Below, one piece after another: positions 1 to 7,462 of a stretch of DNA of 64,000 bases; the first letter of the stretch is position 1, and each line of letters begins with the position of its first letter. A program made the translations under genes and the position numbers. The stretch is from Halogeometricum rufum. Its GTDB lineage: Archaea > Halobacteriota > Halobacteria > Halobacteriales > Haloferacaceae. Where the stretch lies: assembly GCF_900112175.1 (NCBI RefSeq), contig NZ_FOYT01000001.1:1550001-1614000 (forward strand), written 5' to 3'. Below the pieces are notes generated by a model that saw only the letters and a list, made by a program, of their open reading frames with translations, was not told where the DNA came from and made no database searches.

Positions 1-152
1 AGGTCGCCGTTCTCGGTCGAGACGGTCGCCTCCTCGGCCGCGACGACGCCCGCGCACGCCGACGCGACGAGGAGCATCGCCGCGACGACGCTGAGTCCGA
101 CCGCGACCCGCCGGCCCGCGCCCGTCGCCGTCTGAGTCCGCTCTCGGGTCAT
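1..152 (-). CDS. Secreted or membrane-anchored protein, truncated at the window edge
   Basis: The first 50 codons are visible; the rest lies left of base 1. The protein starts MTRERTQTAT, followed by a twin-Arg-like basic stretch (GAGRR) and a hydrophobic run (VAVGLSVVAAMLLVASACAGVV) ending near AAEE, a clear signal peptide or N-terminal membrane segment. The ATG sits one base after the TAA of the tubulin-like gene at 154 (TAACATG), so the two are almost certainly co-transcribed and translationally linked. Function cannot be judged from this fragment. Its place in the tubulin-like cluster suggests an envelope-side partner. Confidence 0.75.
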   Translation of the reverse strand, partial: MTRERTQTATGAGRRVAVGLSVVAAMLLVASACAGVVAAEEATVSTENGD

Positions 153-153
153 G

Positions 154-1350
154 TTACTCGTTGACCTTCATGTACTGCCGAAGGTTCTCTTCTATCGTGT
201 CGAGTTCCCCCTTCGGGATGCGTTCGTTTCCGAGACGACGCCCTGCAGCGAGGTTCTCCCGGTGGCTCTCGTACTGGTCCCACGCGTGGTCGACGAGCGG
301 GTTCAGGTCGAAGCCGCCGAGCAACAGGAGGACGTCGACGCCGTTCCCCGTCGCCCGTTTCGGGGTGAGCGTCTCCATGCCGACGGTGCCGGTGAGCCCG
401 TGCTTTCGCTTCCAGGAGTCGAACGCCTGCTTCACGTCGTTCGTCGTGAGTTCGTCCCCGACGAGGTGCTCCGGTGCGCGGACGATGGCGTAGGCGGCCC
501 GGCACGTCTCGACGTCCATCGGAACGTACGTCGCCTCGGACGCTCTGTCGAACATGTGTTCGAGCGACCGAATCTGGTAGTTCTCGTCGGTGGTGACGGC
601 GGGCGTGAAGTGGTAGCCGCTGATGTTCGAGGGCTGGGCGACGTAGTCCTCCACGTCGATGACGCGTTGGGTCTCCCGACCGGCGCTGATGAGCAGGTCG
701 ACCGCCTCCACGATTCGCTCGTTCACCAGTTCGTACTCGCCGCTCCCGCCGACGGTGTCGTCGCCCTCGATGTGGGAGTTCGCCGCCAAGAGCACCATGT
801 CCGCGTTCTGTGAGTTGTCCTCCCGACAGAGGAGCCGAGAGAGCCCGCAGACGGCGTTGAACTGCTGCTGTATCGCCTCGTTGTAGTACGGCCAGATACC
901 GAACGTGATGTGGACGCCGTCGCGCATCCACGCTCGCTGGTCGTCGATGTCGGTCGGGTCGCCGAACTGGTTGACGAGGTACGGAATGGACCCGTTCCCC
1001 GTCCCGCCGCCGAGCGTCGTCAGGTAGAGGAAGGCGTCGGCGTTGCCGGCGTCGTTCTCTATCTGGCTGACGATGTCGTCGATGTCCTCCTGAGCGCACT
1101 GCCGCCCGTCGACGAACGAGTTGCCGACGCCGCGCTTGGAGCCGAACATGACCGCCTTCTCCGCCAGCGTCTCGGGCACGTTCGACCCCTCGATGGTGTT
1201 ACGGATGTCCGCGCGGTTCGTGTTCAGCAGTATCATCCGGTCGTCGATGCCGGGGTTCTCGGTCCGCGCGAAGAAGTCGGCCGTCACGCGGCCGCCGCCC
1301 TCGCCGGACGAGACGACGGCCCACCGGGTGAAGGTGTCTGAGCGGGACAT
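154..1350 (-). CDS. Divergent tubulin/FtsZ-like protein (paralogue A)
   Basis: A 398-residue protein with the tubulin-superfamily signature GGGTGNGS at residues 114-121, the phosphate-binding T4 loop, preceded by a hydrophobic strand (AFLYLTT). The N-terminal nucleotide loop is unusual: SSGEGGGRVT at 14-23 replaces the GxGGxGxN form. The region at the usual base-binding Asn is LLAANSHIE, and the later acidic stretch IDVEDYVAQ may take the place of the catalytic T7 loop. It is not canonical FtsZ1, FtsZ2 or CetZ; remembered relatives are annotated as tubulin-like (Pfam Tubulin_2 type), which is an inference. The start ATG overlaps the TAA of the upstream coiled-coil gene (TAATG), indicating coupling. 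It may be polymer-forming, or an inactive partner subunit. Confidence 0.88.
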   Translation of the reverse strand: MSRSDTFTRWAVVSSGEGGGRVTADFFARTENPGIDDRMILLNTNRADIRNTIEGSNVPETLAEKAVMFGSKRGVGNSFVDGRQCAQEDIDDIVSQIENDAGNADAFLYLTTLGGGTGNGSIPYLVNQFGDPTDIDDQRAWMRDGVHITFGIWPYYNEAIQQQFNAVCGLSRLLCREDNSQNADMVLLAANSHIEGDDTVGGSGEYELVNERIVEAVDLLISAGRETQRVIDVEDYVAQPSNISGYHFTPAVTTDENYQIRSLEHMFDRASEATYVPMDVETCRAAYAIVRAPEHLVGDELTTNDVKQAFDSWKRKHGLTGTVGMETLTPKRATGNGVDVLLLLGGFDLNPLVDHAWDQYESHRENLAAGRRLGNERIPKGELDTIEENLRQYMKVNE

Positions 1351-3446
1351 TACTGCTTCGTCACCTCCGATTGTCCGACCGTGAACGAGGCGTCCACGTT
1401 CGTCTGGACGCCGGTCACGAGTTCCTCGAGGAGTTGGTCGGAGGCCGGTACGGTCAGGTATCGTTCACGCATCGTATCGTAGGACATCGAATCGCCGCTT
1501 GAGAGGTTGTGTGTCAGGATGTTCTCCAGCCGGTTCGTCAGTCTGGACTCGTCGAAGACGAGGACGTCACCGCCGTCGAGACACGCCCGCCCGTCGGACT
1601 GTTCGCCCCACATGGCGAGCAGGCACGGGACGAAGTCGTCCCTGATCGGGAACGACATCGACGGGTCGACGTAGCCGTCCTCGTCCAGTTTCCGGTCGAG
1701 TTCGGGGGCCAACTCCGGCAGTTCGTCGTGCAGTGCGGACTGCTGACCGTCGCAGACTCGCTCTGCCAGCGACGCCTCCGAGACGGTCAGCTCTACGGTC
1801 GTATCGTCGTCGAGATAGACGGTCGTCGACTCGGCGACGTAGCCCTCAGCCGGCGTGTCCGCCGTCACGTCGTACTCGCCGTACGGCACGGATTCGAACG
1901 CGACCTGTCCGACGAGGTGCGTCCGCGTGGACGACTCCTCGGCGTAGTTCGCCCCGTCGACTTCGACGCGGAGTTCCCGCTCGTCGCCGCCCGTCTCGAA
2001 CCGGGGCCGCACGTCGAGCGCGTATCGCTCGCCGGCACCGCCCGTCGTCAATCGCTCGTCGGACGGTGCGTAACTCGCGTCGGGGTGCTGTGCGGCGAAC
2101 AGTTCGAAGAACGGCCCGGCGTCTCGAACCGGGACGTCCGCCGGCGTGACCTCGCCGTTCGCCCGAAGCGCGTCGGCTATCTCGTCTTCCACGCCGGGGT
2201 ACGCCTCGACGACGGCCGCGTCCCGTTCGGTGGTGTCGAGTCCGGTCGAGAGGTCACCGACCGTCGAGAGCCACGCTCGGCGGAACGCTTCGAGGTTCGT
2301 CGTCGAGTCGAGTCGGGTCACGTGGTCGGTCCCGGCGGCGTCGGGAATCGTGGTGAACGACGGCGGCGCGTCCGAGAGCGTCTCGACGTCGTCGGCCAGT
2401 TCCGTCTGCATCTCCTCGACCATCGCGGTACAGGTCTCCTGAAGCGTACTCGCGTGCGATTCGAGGACGTCGACGTCGAGGGCGGAATCGACCTGTTCGA
2501 CCTCCCGCCTGACCGACTCCACCTCGTCGAGCAACGACGGCGAGACGTACTGGTCGGCCACGGACGACTCGACCGTGTCCAGGAGGGCCTCGACCGACCG
2601 ACGGTCGGCGTCGAACTCATCGGCGAGTTCCGACTCCACGCGACCGAGTGCGCGGACGGTGGCGTCGACCGCCCGTCCGTAGTCACCGGACTGCGCGGCG
2701 CCCTCGGCCTCGGTGAGGTCGTCGGCGACGACCGTGCGGTCGAGTCCGCGTTCCTCGGCGAGGCGTTCGACCTCGGCTCGCGCCTCGTCGAGGGCCGCCC
2801 GGGCGGTCCGGTCGTACGTCTGCAGTAACTCGTCGTAGCGTTCGGGAGCGTCGGCCTCGGATACCGATTCGAGTTCGCCGGCGTCGGGCGTCCGCACCGA
2901 CGACTCCGATACCAAGTCCCGTTCGACGAGAGGGGTGAGCGCGTCGGCGCTGGCGAGTCGGTCGCGCGCGAACGACTCGAACGACTCGTCTCGAACCGTC
3001 GCCAGCACCTCGACGTCGTCTTCGAGAGCGTTCAGTTCCCGCACGTCGCCGGTGCCACCGGTCGTGTACTGGCCGGCTTCGCGGTCGAACTCGATTCCGT
3101 TCTTCTCCGCGTTCCGCAGCAGTTGCGAGAAGTCGTTCTCCGTCGTTCGGGCCTCCCACTCGGGGTAGCGCTCCCGCAACCGGTCGTACGTCTTCCAGAA
3201 CGACCGAATCGACTCCGCGACGCCGTTGGCCCGCTGCCGGGCGAAGTCCGCCTGGTCGACCTGCGAGGGCCGGACCTGTCGTTGCACGTAGACGGCGACG
3301 GCGGAGATGGCCACCACGGGCGCACCGCCGAAGATGAAGTAGACGCCGAGTTGTGACCCCGTGTAGAGGAAGAGACCCAGCCCCACCACGACCGTTCCGA
3401 CCACGAGTCCACCGATACCGAGCGCTGTCTTGTACTGTGATTTCAT
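1350..3446 (-). CDS. Two-pass membrane protein with long coiled coil and Ig-like domain, tubulin-like cluster
   Basis: A 698-residue protein. Two N-terminal membrane segments (about residues 9-28 and 33-54) are followed by a long acidic, Ala/Glu/Arg-rich helical region (about 60-400) likely to form coiled coils. A beta-rich stretch at about 485-555 (LRVEVDG, VAFESVPYGEYDVTAD, VYLDDDTTVELTV) resembles a carboxypeptidase-regulatory/Ig-like domain, and a helical C-terminal domain follows. A longer reading frame continues upstream, but the start at MKSQYKTALG is chosen because a good ribosome-binding site (GGAGGTG) precedes it and its ATG overlaps the upstream TGA (ATGA). The short loop between the segments puts both termini on the same side, probably the cytoplasm. 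A role as membrane anchor or regulator of the adjacent tubulin-like protein is inferred from context. No family recognised. Confidence 0.85.
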   Translation of the reverse strand: MKSQYKTALGIGGLVVGTVVVGLGLFLYTGSQLGVYFIFGGAPVVAISAVAVYVQRQVRPSQVDQADFARQRANGVAESIRSFWKTYDRLRERYPEWEARTTENDFSQLLRNAEKNGIEFDREAGQYTTGGTGDVRELNALEDDVEVLATVRDESFESFARDRLASADALTPLVERDLVSESSVRTPDAGELESVSEADAPERYDELLQTYDRTARAALDEARAEVERLAEERGLDRTVVADDLTEAEGAAQSGDYGRAVDATVRALGRVESELADEFDADRRSVEALLDTVESSVADQYVSPSLLDEVESVRREVEQVDSALDVDVLESHASTLQETCTAMVEEMQTELADDVETLSDAPPSFTTIPDAAGTDHVTRLDSTTNLEAFRRAWLSTVGDLSTGLDTTERDAAVVEAYPGVEDEIADALRANGEVTPADVPVRDAGPFFELFAAQHPDASYAPSDERLTTGGAGERYALDVRPRFETGGDERELRVEVDGANYAEESSTRTHLVGQVAFESVPYGEYDVTADTPAEGYVAESTTVYLDDDTTVELTVSEASLAERVCDGQQSALHDELPELAPELDRKLDEDGYVDPSMSFPIRDDFVPCLLAMWGEQSDGRACLDGGDVLVFDESRLTNRLENILTHNLSSGDSMSYDTMRERYLTVPASDQLLEELVTGVQTNVDASFTVGQSEVTKQ

Positions 3447-4501
3447 AAGAACACCTCCACGAACGCGTCGAGCCACCCCGACACCGCCAGTCCGACGACG
3501 GTCGCGACGACGAGGGACGCACCGACGCCGACCGGGACCGCCAGTTGTCGGACGCTGTACTTCGATGTCGCGGTCAGCTGTTTGTCGTACGCGACCTTCT
3601 CCAGTTCGCGATTCGCCAGCCTGTAGCCGACGCCGCCGCCGAAGACCAGCCCCCCGACGACACCGCCGAGGAGCGACAGCAGAATCCCCGTCCGCGCACC
3701 GCTCAGTCGACCGCGCAGTTCCCCGCGGTACGCCTCGAGGGCGCTCCGGGAGGCGTCGAGTCGCTCGGACTGCCCCCGATTCACGGCGACGAGGAGTTCG
3801 GCGGCGTCGTCGTCCCCGCCGACCCCAGCTTCGAACACCGCCGCCTCCAGGGCGCGGTGACGCTCCACGAGCGGCGACGACTCGAACGCGTCTAACGCCC
3901 CGGCGTGCACCGGCTCGAACGAGTCGGTTCCGAGCGCCTCGGTCGCCCCCCGAACCGCCGTCGTCGCGTTCGACAACCGATCCGCACTCTCGACGTACCG
4001 CGCTTCGGCGGTGCGATACCGCTCGGCCGCGGACTCCGAGGGGAACGTGAGCGTCCGCGTGTCGTCGCCGACCCGCGTCCGGACGCCGGTACCGTCGGCG
4101 ACGGTGTAGCGCGGACCGTCCGCCTCTTTCTCCGGCACCGCCTTCGCGAGCGACACCGTGCCGTTCGCCTCCGTCACGCGCACCCGGGCGGAGTACCGGT
4201 CCGTCTCGACCGTCTCGAACCCGGACGTCGACTCGTCCAGCGTCCACGCCGTCTCGCGGAGTTCCGCCGCGCCGTCGCTGCAGACGAAGACGGCGAACTC
4301 CGTCCCCACGTACAACTGCTGGGCCGACTGGAGCCTCGTTCCGTCCGAGAAGGCGGCGACGACGCGCGTGTCCTGCACGTCCCGACACGCCGTCTCGGGG
4401 GCGACCGACGCGTCCGCGGCGGCGGCCGTCGCGGTCACCGACCCCACGGCGAGGACGAGGACGACTGCGAGAACCGCGGCCGGCCGAACGTCGACCGACA
4501 T
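3443..4501 (-). CDS. Exported protein with C-terminal membrane segments, tubulin-like cluster
   Basis: A 352-residue protein. Residues 1-29 form a signal peptide (hydrophobic AAVLAVVLVLAVGSVTATAAAA). An extracellular domain with Cys39 and Cys74, which could pair, follows. After a helical stretch (about 150-270) come two membrane segments, about 274-296 (rich in Gly) and 322-346. The predicted topology places the first 270 residues outside the cell and the short loop between segments (ANRELEKVAYDKQLT) inside. It overlaps its neighbours by a few bases on both sides (TGATG upstream, ATGA downstream), the pattern of an obligate operon member. Probably an envelope-facing component of the tubulin-like system. 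No family recognised. Confidence 0.83.
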   Translation of the reverse strand: MSVDVRPAAVLAVVLVLAVGSVTATAAAADASVAPETACRDVQDTRVVAAFSDGTRLQSAQQLYVGTEFAVFVCSDGAAELRETAWTLDESTSGFETVETDRYSARVRVTEANGTVSLAKAVPEKEADGPRYTVADGTGVRTRVGDDTRTLTFPSESAAERYRTAEARYVESADRLSNATTAVRGATEALGTDSFEPVHAGALDAFESSPLVERHRALEAAVFEAGVGGDDDAAELLVAVNRGQSERLDASRSALEAYRGELRGRLSGARTGILLSLLGGVVGGLVFGGGVGYRLANRELEKVAYDKQLTATSKYSVRQLAVPVGVGASLVVATVVGLAVSGWLDAFVEVFL

Positions 4502-4764
4502 CAGCCTCTCACCCGCCGGACGTACGCCCCGGCCGCGCCGGTGCAGAGACCGAGGCCGAGGCCGACTCCGAGGCCCGTGACGACGGGTCGAAGCGGCTTC
4601 GATTCGAGTCCCCGCGCCGCGACGACGGTCTGTTGGAGTCCCCGGACGCTCTCGGCGAGTTCGGCCATCGACGCCGGGTCGCCCGCCGCGGTCGAAGGCC
4701 CCGAGAGGGCGACGACGAGGGCGGTCCCGCCGAGCAACGCGCCCAGAACAGCGAGGCGTCTCAC
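4501..4764 (-). CDS. Small membrane protein (87 aa), tubulin-like cluster
   Basis: A GTG start at 4764 overlaps the TGA of the upstream tubulin-like gene (GTGA), with GGAGG about nine bases before it. The 87-residue product has an N-terminal hydrophobic segment (LAVLGALLGGTALVVALSG), a short helical linker (MAELAESVRGLQQTVVAARG) and a second Gly-rich segment near the C-terminus (VVTGLGVGLGLGLCTGAAGA), ending in RRVRG. Its stop overlaps the ATG of the next gene (TGATG). The frame stays open far upstream, but that part lies over the tubulin-like gene and is a shadow. Likely an accessory membrane subunit; no family recognised. Confidence 0.72.
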   Translation of the reverse strand: MRRLAVLGALLGGTALVVALSGPSTAAGDPASMAELAESVRGLQQTVVAARGLESKPLRPVVTGLGVGLGLGLCTGAAGAYVRRVRG

Positions 4765-5951
4765 GCGGCGACCTCCTCTCGGGGCGTCTCGTCGTGTTCC
4801 GCCGCGTGTTCCTCGATAGCGTCCAGTCGTTCGAGGTCGGAGCGGTCGTACGTTAGGAGCGTCGTGAATGACGCGAGATTCCGTTCGGTGAACGTCATCC
4901 CGTAGTTGACCTCCCCGCAGAACGACTTGAGTTGGCGGTCGACCGCCGAGACGTTGATTCGGTAGTCGTCGCCGGAGACGTACGACGCCGGAGCGCGAAC
5001 CGAGCCCAACGCCTTCTGCGCGCGAGTGGGGTCCGCGTCCGCGAGCGTCTGTTTGCTGACCGACTGGTGGAGCAGGTTCACGCCGTCGACGGCTCGCTTG
5101 CCGACGAACGGGAGCAGATAGCCGGCGAGCGACCGGGTCATCGTCACGGCGCGGCCGATGGTCGCGTACCCCGTCCGCTCGCCGTCGCTTCCGAGGCGGA
5201 GCGTCGTCACGATGTCTTTCATGTCGACCACCTGCGCGTCGACGTCGTCGTACGTGCTGGGGTCGATCCGTTCCAGCACCGGCCCGGAGACGAGATCGAC
5301 GATGGCGGACGCGACGTACTCGTTGTACTCCGAGAACCGACTCTCGGCGGCGTCCTGATACGCCAGTCGCTCGTTGTCGACGAGGACGATACCCTCGACG
5401 TGGTCCTCCAGACGGTCGAGTCCGTACAGCGCGTTCCACGCCTGCCGCGGCGCCGACACCTGTTCGTCCCCCTCAGAGACCGGGCCGGTCGTGTTCGGCA
5501 AGACGCCGACGGCGATGACGTCCACGTCGGACTCGGTGGACTCGCGGATGGACTCGACGAGGTGCGGGGCGATTCCGCACCCCGTCCCGCCCCCGAGTCC
5601 GAGGAAGACGAACACGTACGAGAACGGTTCGTCCTGCGCTTGCAGGACGGTCCGTATCTCGCGCGTCACCTCGTCGCTCCGCTCTTCCATCACCGAGTCG
5701 GCGTCTTTCGGGTCGCGCCCGAACCCGCCCGTGACGCGCGATTCGAACCCGTCTGTCTCCCCACGAACGAGTCCGTCGGTCTCTGAGACGCCGAACCACG
5801 CCGAACGGTCCACGTTCGAGAGGTTCTGGAGGTCTCGGATCGTCGAATTGAACACTAAGGGCGTCGCCAGTCGAGAGATTCGTCGGTGACCGAACACGTC
5901 GTCGACGATTGCACTCCCCGCCTGTCCCGCCCCCACAAAGAGGTATGGCAT
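4761..5951 (-). CDS. Tubulin/FtsZ-like protein (paralogue B, CetZ-like N-terminus)
   Basis: A 396-residue protein with a well-kept GTP-binding set. GAGQAG at residues 7-12 followed by IVDDVF resembles the CetZ loop; GGGTGCG lies at 120-126; VDNERL at 191-196 is the base-contact region; DDVDAQVVDMKDI at 235-247 fits the T7 loop with its catalytic acidic residues. It lacks the overall spacing of the CetZ proteins I remember and sits in a cluster with two other divergent paralogues. Of the three it looks the most likely to hydrolyse GTP and polymerise. A TATA box at 5981-5990 would start the transcript within about 10 bases of the ATG, so this gene probably heads the second half of the cluster. 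Its stop overlaps the next start (GTGA). Confidence 0.9.
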   Translation of the reverse strand: MPYLFVGAGQAGSAIVDDVFGHRRISRLATPLVFNSTIRDLQNLSNVDRSAWFGVSETDGLVRGETDGFESRVTGGFGRDPKDADSVMEERSDEVTREIRTVLQAQDEPFSYVFVFLGLGGGTGCGIAPHLVESIRESTESDVDVIAVGVLPNTTGPVSEGDEQVSAPRQAWNALYGLDRLEDHVEGIVLVDNERLAYQDAAESRFSEYNEYVASAIVDLVSGPVLERIDPSTYDDVDAQVVDMKDIVTTLRLGSDGERTGYATIGRAVTMTRSLAGYLLPFVGKRAVDGVNLLHQSVSKQTLADADPTRAQKALGSVRAPASYVSGDDYRINVSAVDRQLKSFCGEVNYGMTFTERNLASFTTLLTYDRSDLERLDAIEEHAAEHDETPREEVAA

Positions 5952-5980
5952 AAGTCAACTACCGCGAACTACAGGGAATC

Positions 5981-5990
5981 TTATATAAAT
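5981..5990 (-). promoter_or_regulatory. TATA box for the downstream half of the tubulin-like cluster
   Basis: On the minus strand the sequence reads ATTTATATAA, a strong archaeal TATA element in an otherwise GC-rich region, centred about 34 bases before the ATG at 5951. The transcript would be leaderless or have a very short leader, as is common in haloarchaea. Confidence 0.7.
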
Positions 5991-6039
5991 AGATGTCGTA
6001 GTCTGTAGTATTCGCACCCGCTGACATGCAATTCAGTTG

Positions 6040-7461
6040 TCAGCCTCGCAGTCGGCGAAGCATCACGCTGTATTCGTTCTGTTCGTAGAGTTGCTCGACG
6101 TAGTCGAGCACCGTCGCACCCGCATCCGCGATTTCGCGCGCCCGAACGCTCTCACCGGCGTTTAGCGCCGTTTCAGCTTCCTGATGGAGCGAGTCCACGA
6201 GCGAGAGAAAGTGCAGCGGGATGCTGTGGTTGTAGTCGCTCGTCCCCGATATCCACCGGTCGCTCACCGACTGTCGGCGTTCGACGAGCGATTCGACGCG
6301 TTCGGCGGCGTCGCCCGTCCCCGCCGATGCCGACGCCGAAGACAGTGCTGGCAACAGGTGTCGGTCGTAGAACCGCAGTTCGTTCTGTACGGCGTACTGC
6401 GTCACCTGATTCGTCTCGGGTGCGCCGTCGAGCAGTCGGCGGAGTTCCGCGACGCGGTCCGTCAGCTTCGAGGCCACTTGACCGTCGTGTGCCGACGCCG
6501 CCGTCTCGACGCCGGCAGCGAGTTCATCGACGGCGTCGGGGTCTACCGACCCGACGAGGCCGCGGACCGTCTCGGCCTCGTCGATGGCCTCGACCGCTCG
6601 TTCGAGGACCGGTTCGGGGTCGTCGTCGTCGCCGGCGAACGCGTCGAGGAGCGTCCGCGCGAGTTCGCTCTGGGGTCGGCGGCGGCGGCGCACCGCCGTC
6701 GCGGCGTCCGCCGCGCCGTCGTCGGTCGGCGTCCCCCCGTCGGCGATGTCCGCGAGCGCCTGTTCGGGGTCGACTTCGGGGTCCGTCTCGCCCGTCGCGT
6801 CGGCGATGGCACGCTCCAGTTCCCGGCACCGTTCCTCAGCCTCGCGGGCCCGCCGGTCGGCCTCCACTACCCGTTCGCAGAGCCGGTCGACGCCCTCGAC
6901 GAGCGCCGCTTCGGGGGCGTCGCTCAGTCGCTTGCGCGCCATCTCGACGTCCGCCCCCGCCCCCTCGCCGACGTAGTCGAGTGCCGTTCCGACGGCGTGT
7001 GCCGCCTCGGCGTCGCGGAGGACCGTTTCGAGCGACTGTGCGGCGGCGTCGGCGTCGGCGCCCGAGGCGGCGAACGTATCGAGGAGACGCTGCGCGTCGG
7101 GGGAGGCCAGCGATCCCGCGTCGACGCGGGAGACGACGTCCGCGGACGTCGGAGCCGGCGCGCCGGCCGTCCGACCGGACCGGGTCGCGTCCTCGAACGA
7201 CAGCGTTCCGCGGTCCACCGCCTCCGCCAGCGCTTCGACCTTTTGGACCGGCCCATCGTCGGGACGGACGGTACCGGGTAACCGGTCGAGACTCGCGTCT
7301 GCGACGAGTCGGTCCGTCGCCTCCGAGAGGTGGTCGAGTTCCCTGAGCACGGCGTCCTCGCTCGCGGGGGCGTCCAGTCTGTCGGCGACGGCCGCTATCG
7401 ACGCGTCGTCGTCGCTGCCCCCGCCGAAGATGCCGAACACCAGCGGTAACGGCCCCGCCAT
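6040..7461 (-). CDS. Soluble helical/coiled-coil protein, tubulin-like cluster
   Basis: A 473-residue, Ala/Asp/Glu-rich and almost entirely helical protein with no membrane segment. Residues about 190-222 look like a coiled coil, residues 225-257 are a low-complexity acidic linker, and a five-Arg run lies at 258-262. The C-terminal third (from about 340) is more ordered, with aromatic positions (ELRFYDRHLLPAL, SIPLHFLSLVDSLHQEAE, DYVEQLYEQNEYSVMLRRL). The ATG follows the stop of the zinc-finger tubulin-like gene by one base (TAACATG). Probably a cytoplasmic adaptor or regulator of the tubulin-like proteins; this is inferred from position only. Confidence 0.83.
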   Translation of the reverse strand: MAGPLPLVFGIFGGGSDDDASIAAVADRLDAPASEDAVLRELDHLSEATDRLVADASLDRLPGTVRPDDGPVQKVEALAEAVDRGTLSFEDATRSGRTAGAPAPTSADVVSRVDAGSLASPDAQRLLDTFAASGADADAAAQSLETVLRDAEAAHAVGTALDYVGEGAGADVEMARKRLSDAPEAALVEGVDRLCERVVEADRRAREAEERCRELERAIADATGETDPEVDPEQALADIADGGTPTDDGAADAATAVRRRRRPQSELARTLLDAFAGDDDDPEPVLERAVEAIDEAETVRGLVGSVDPDAVDELAAGVETAASAHDGQVASKLTDRVAELRRLLDGAPETNQVTQYAVQNELRFYDRHLLPALSSASASAGTGDAAERVESLVERRQSVSDRWISGTSDYNHSIPLHFLSLVDSLHQEAETALNAGESVRAREIADAGATVLDYVEQLYEQNEYSVMLRRLRG

Positions 7462-7462
7462 G

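Noticed and set aside
1350-4388. One 1012-residue protein
   Set aside because: The part above residue 313 is an Arg/Gly-rich shadow of the gene at 3443-4501; the real product starts at 3446 with a ribosome-binding site and ATGA overlap.
154-5951. Naming the tubulin-like proteins FtsZ1, FtsZ2 or CetZ
   Set aside because: The loops and lengths differ, and the membrane partner genes are not those of known FtsZ/CetZ loci. Only the superfamily level is safe.
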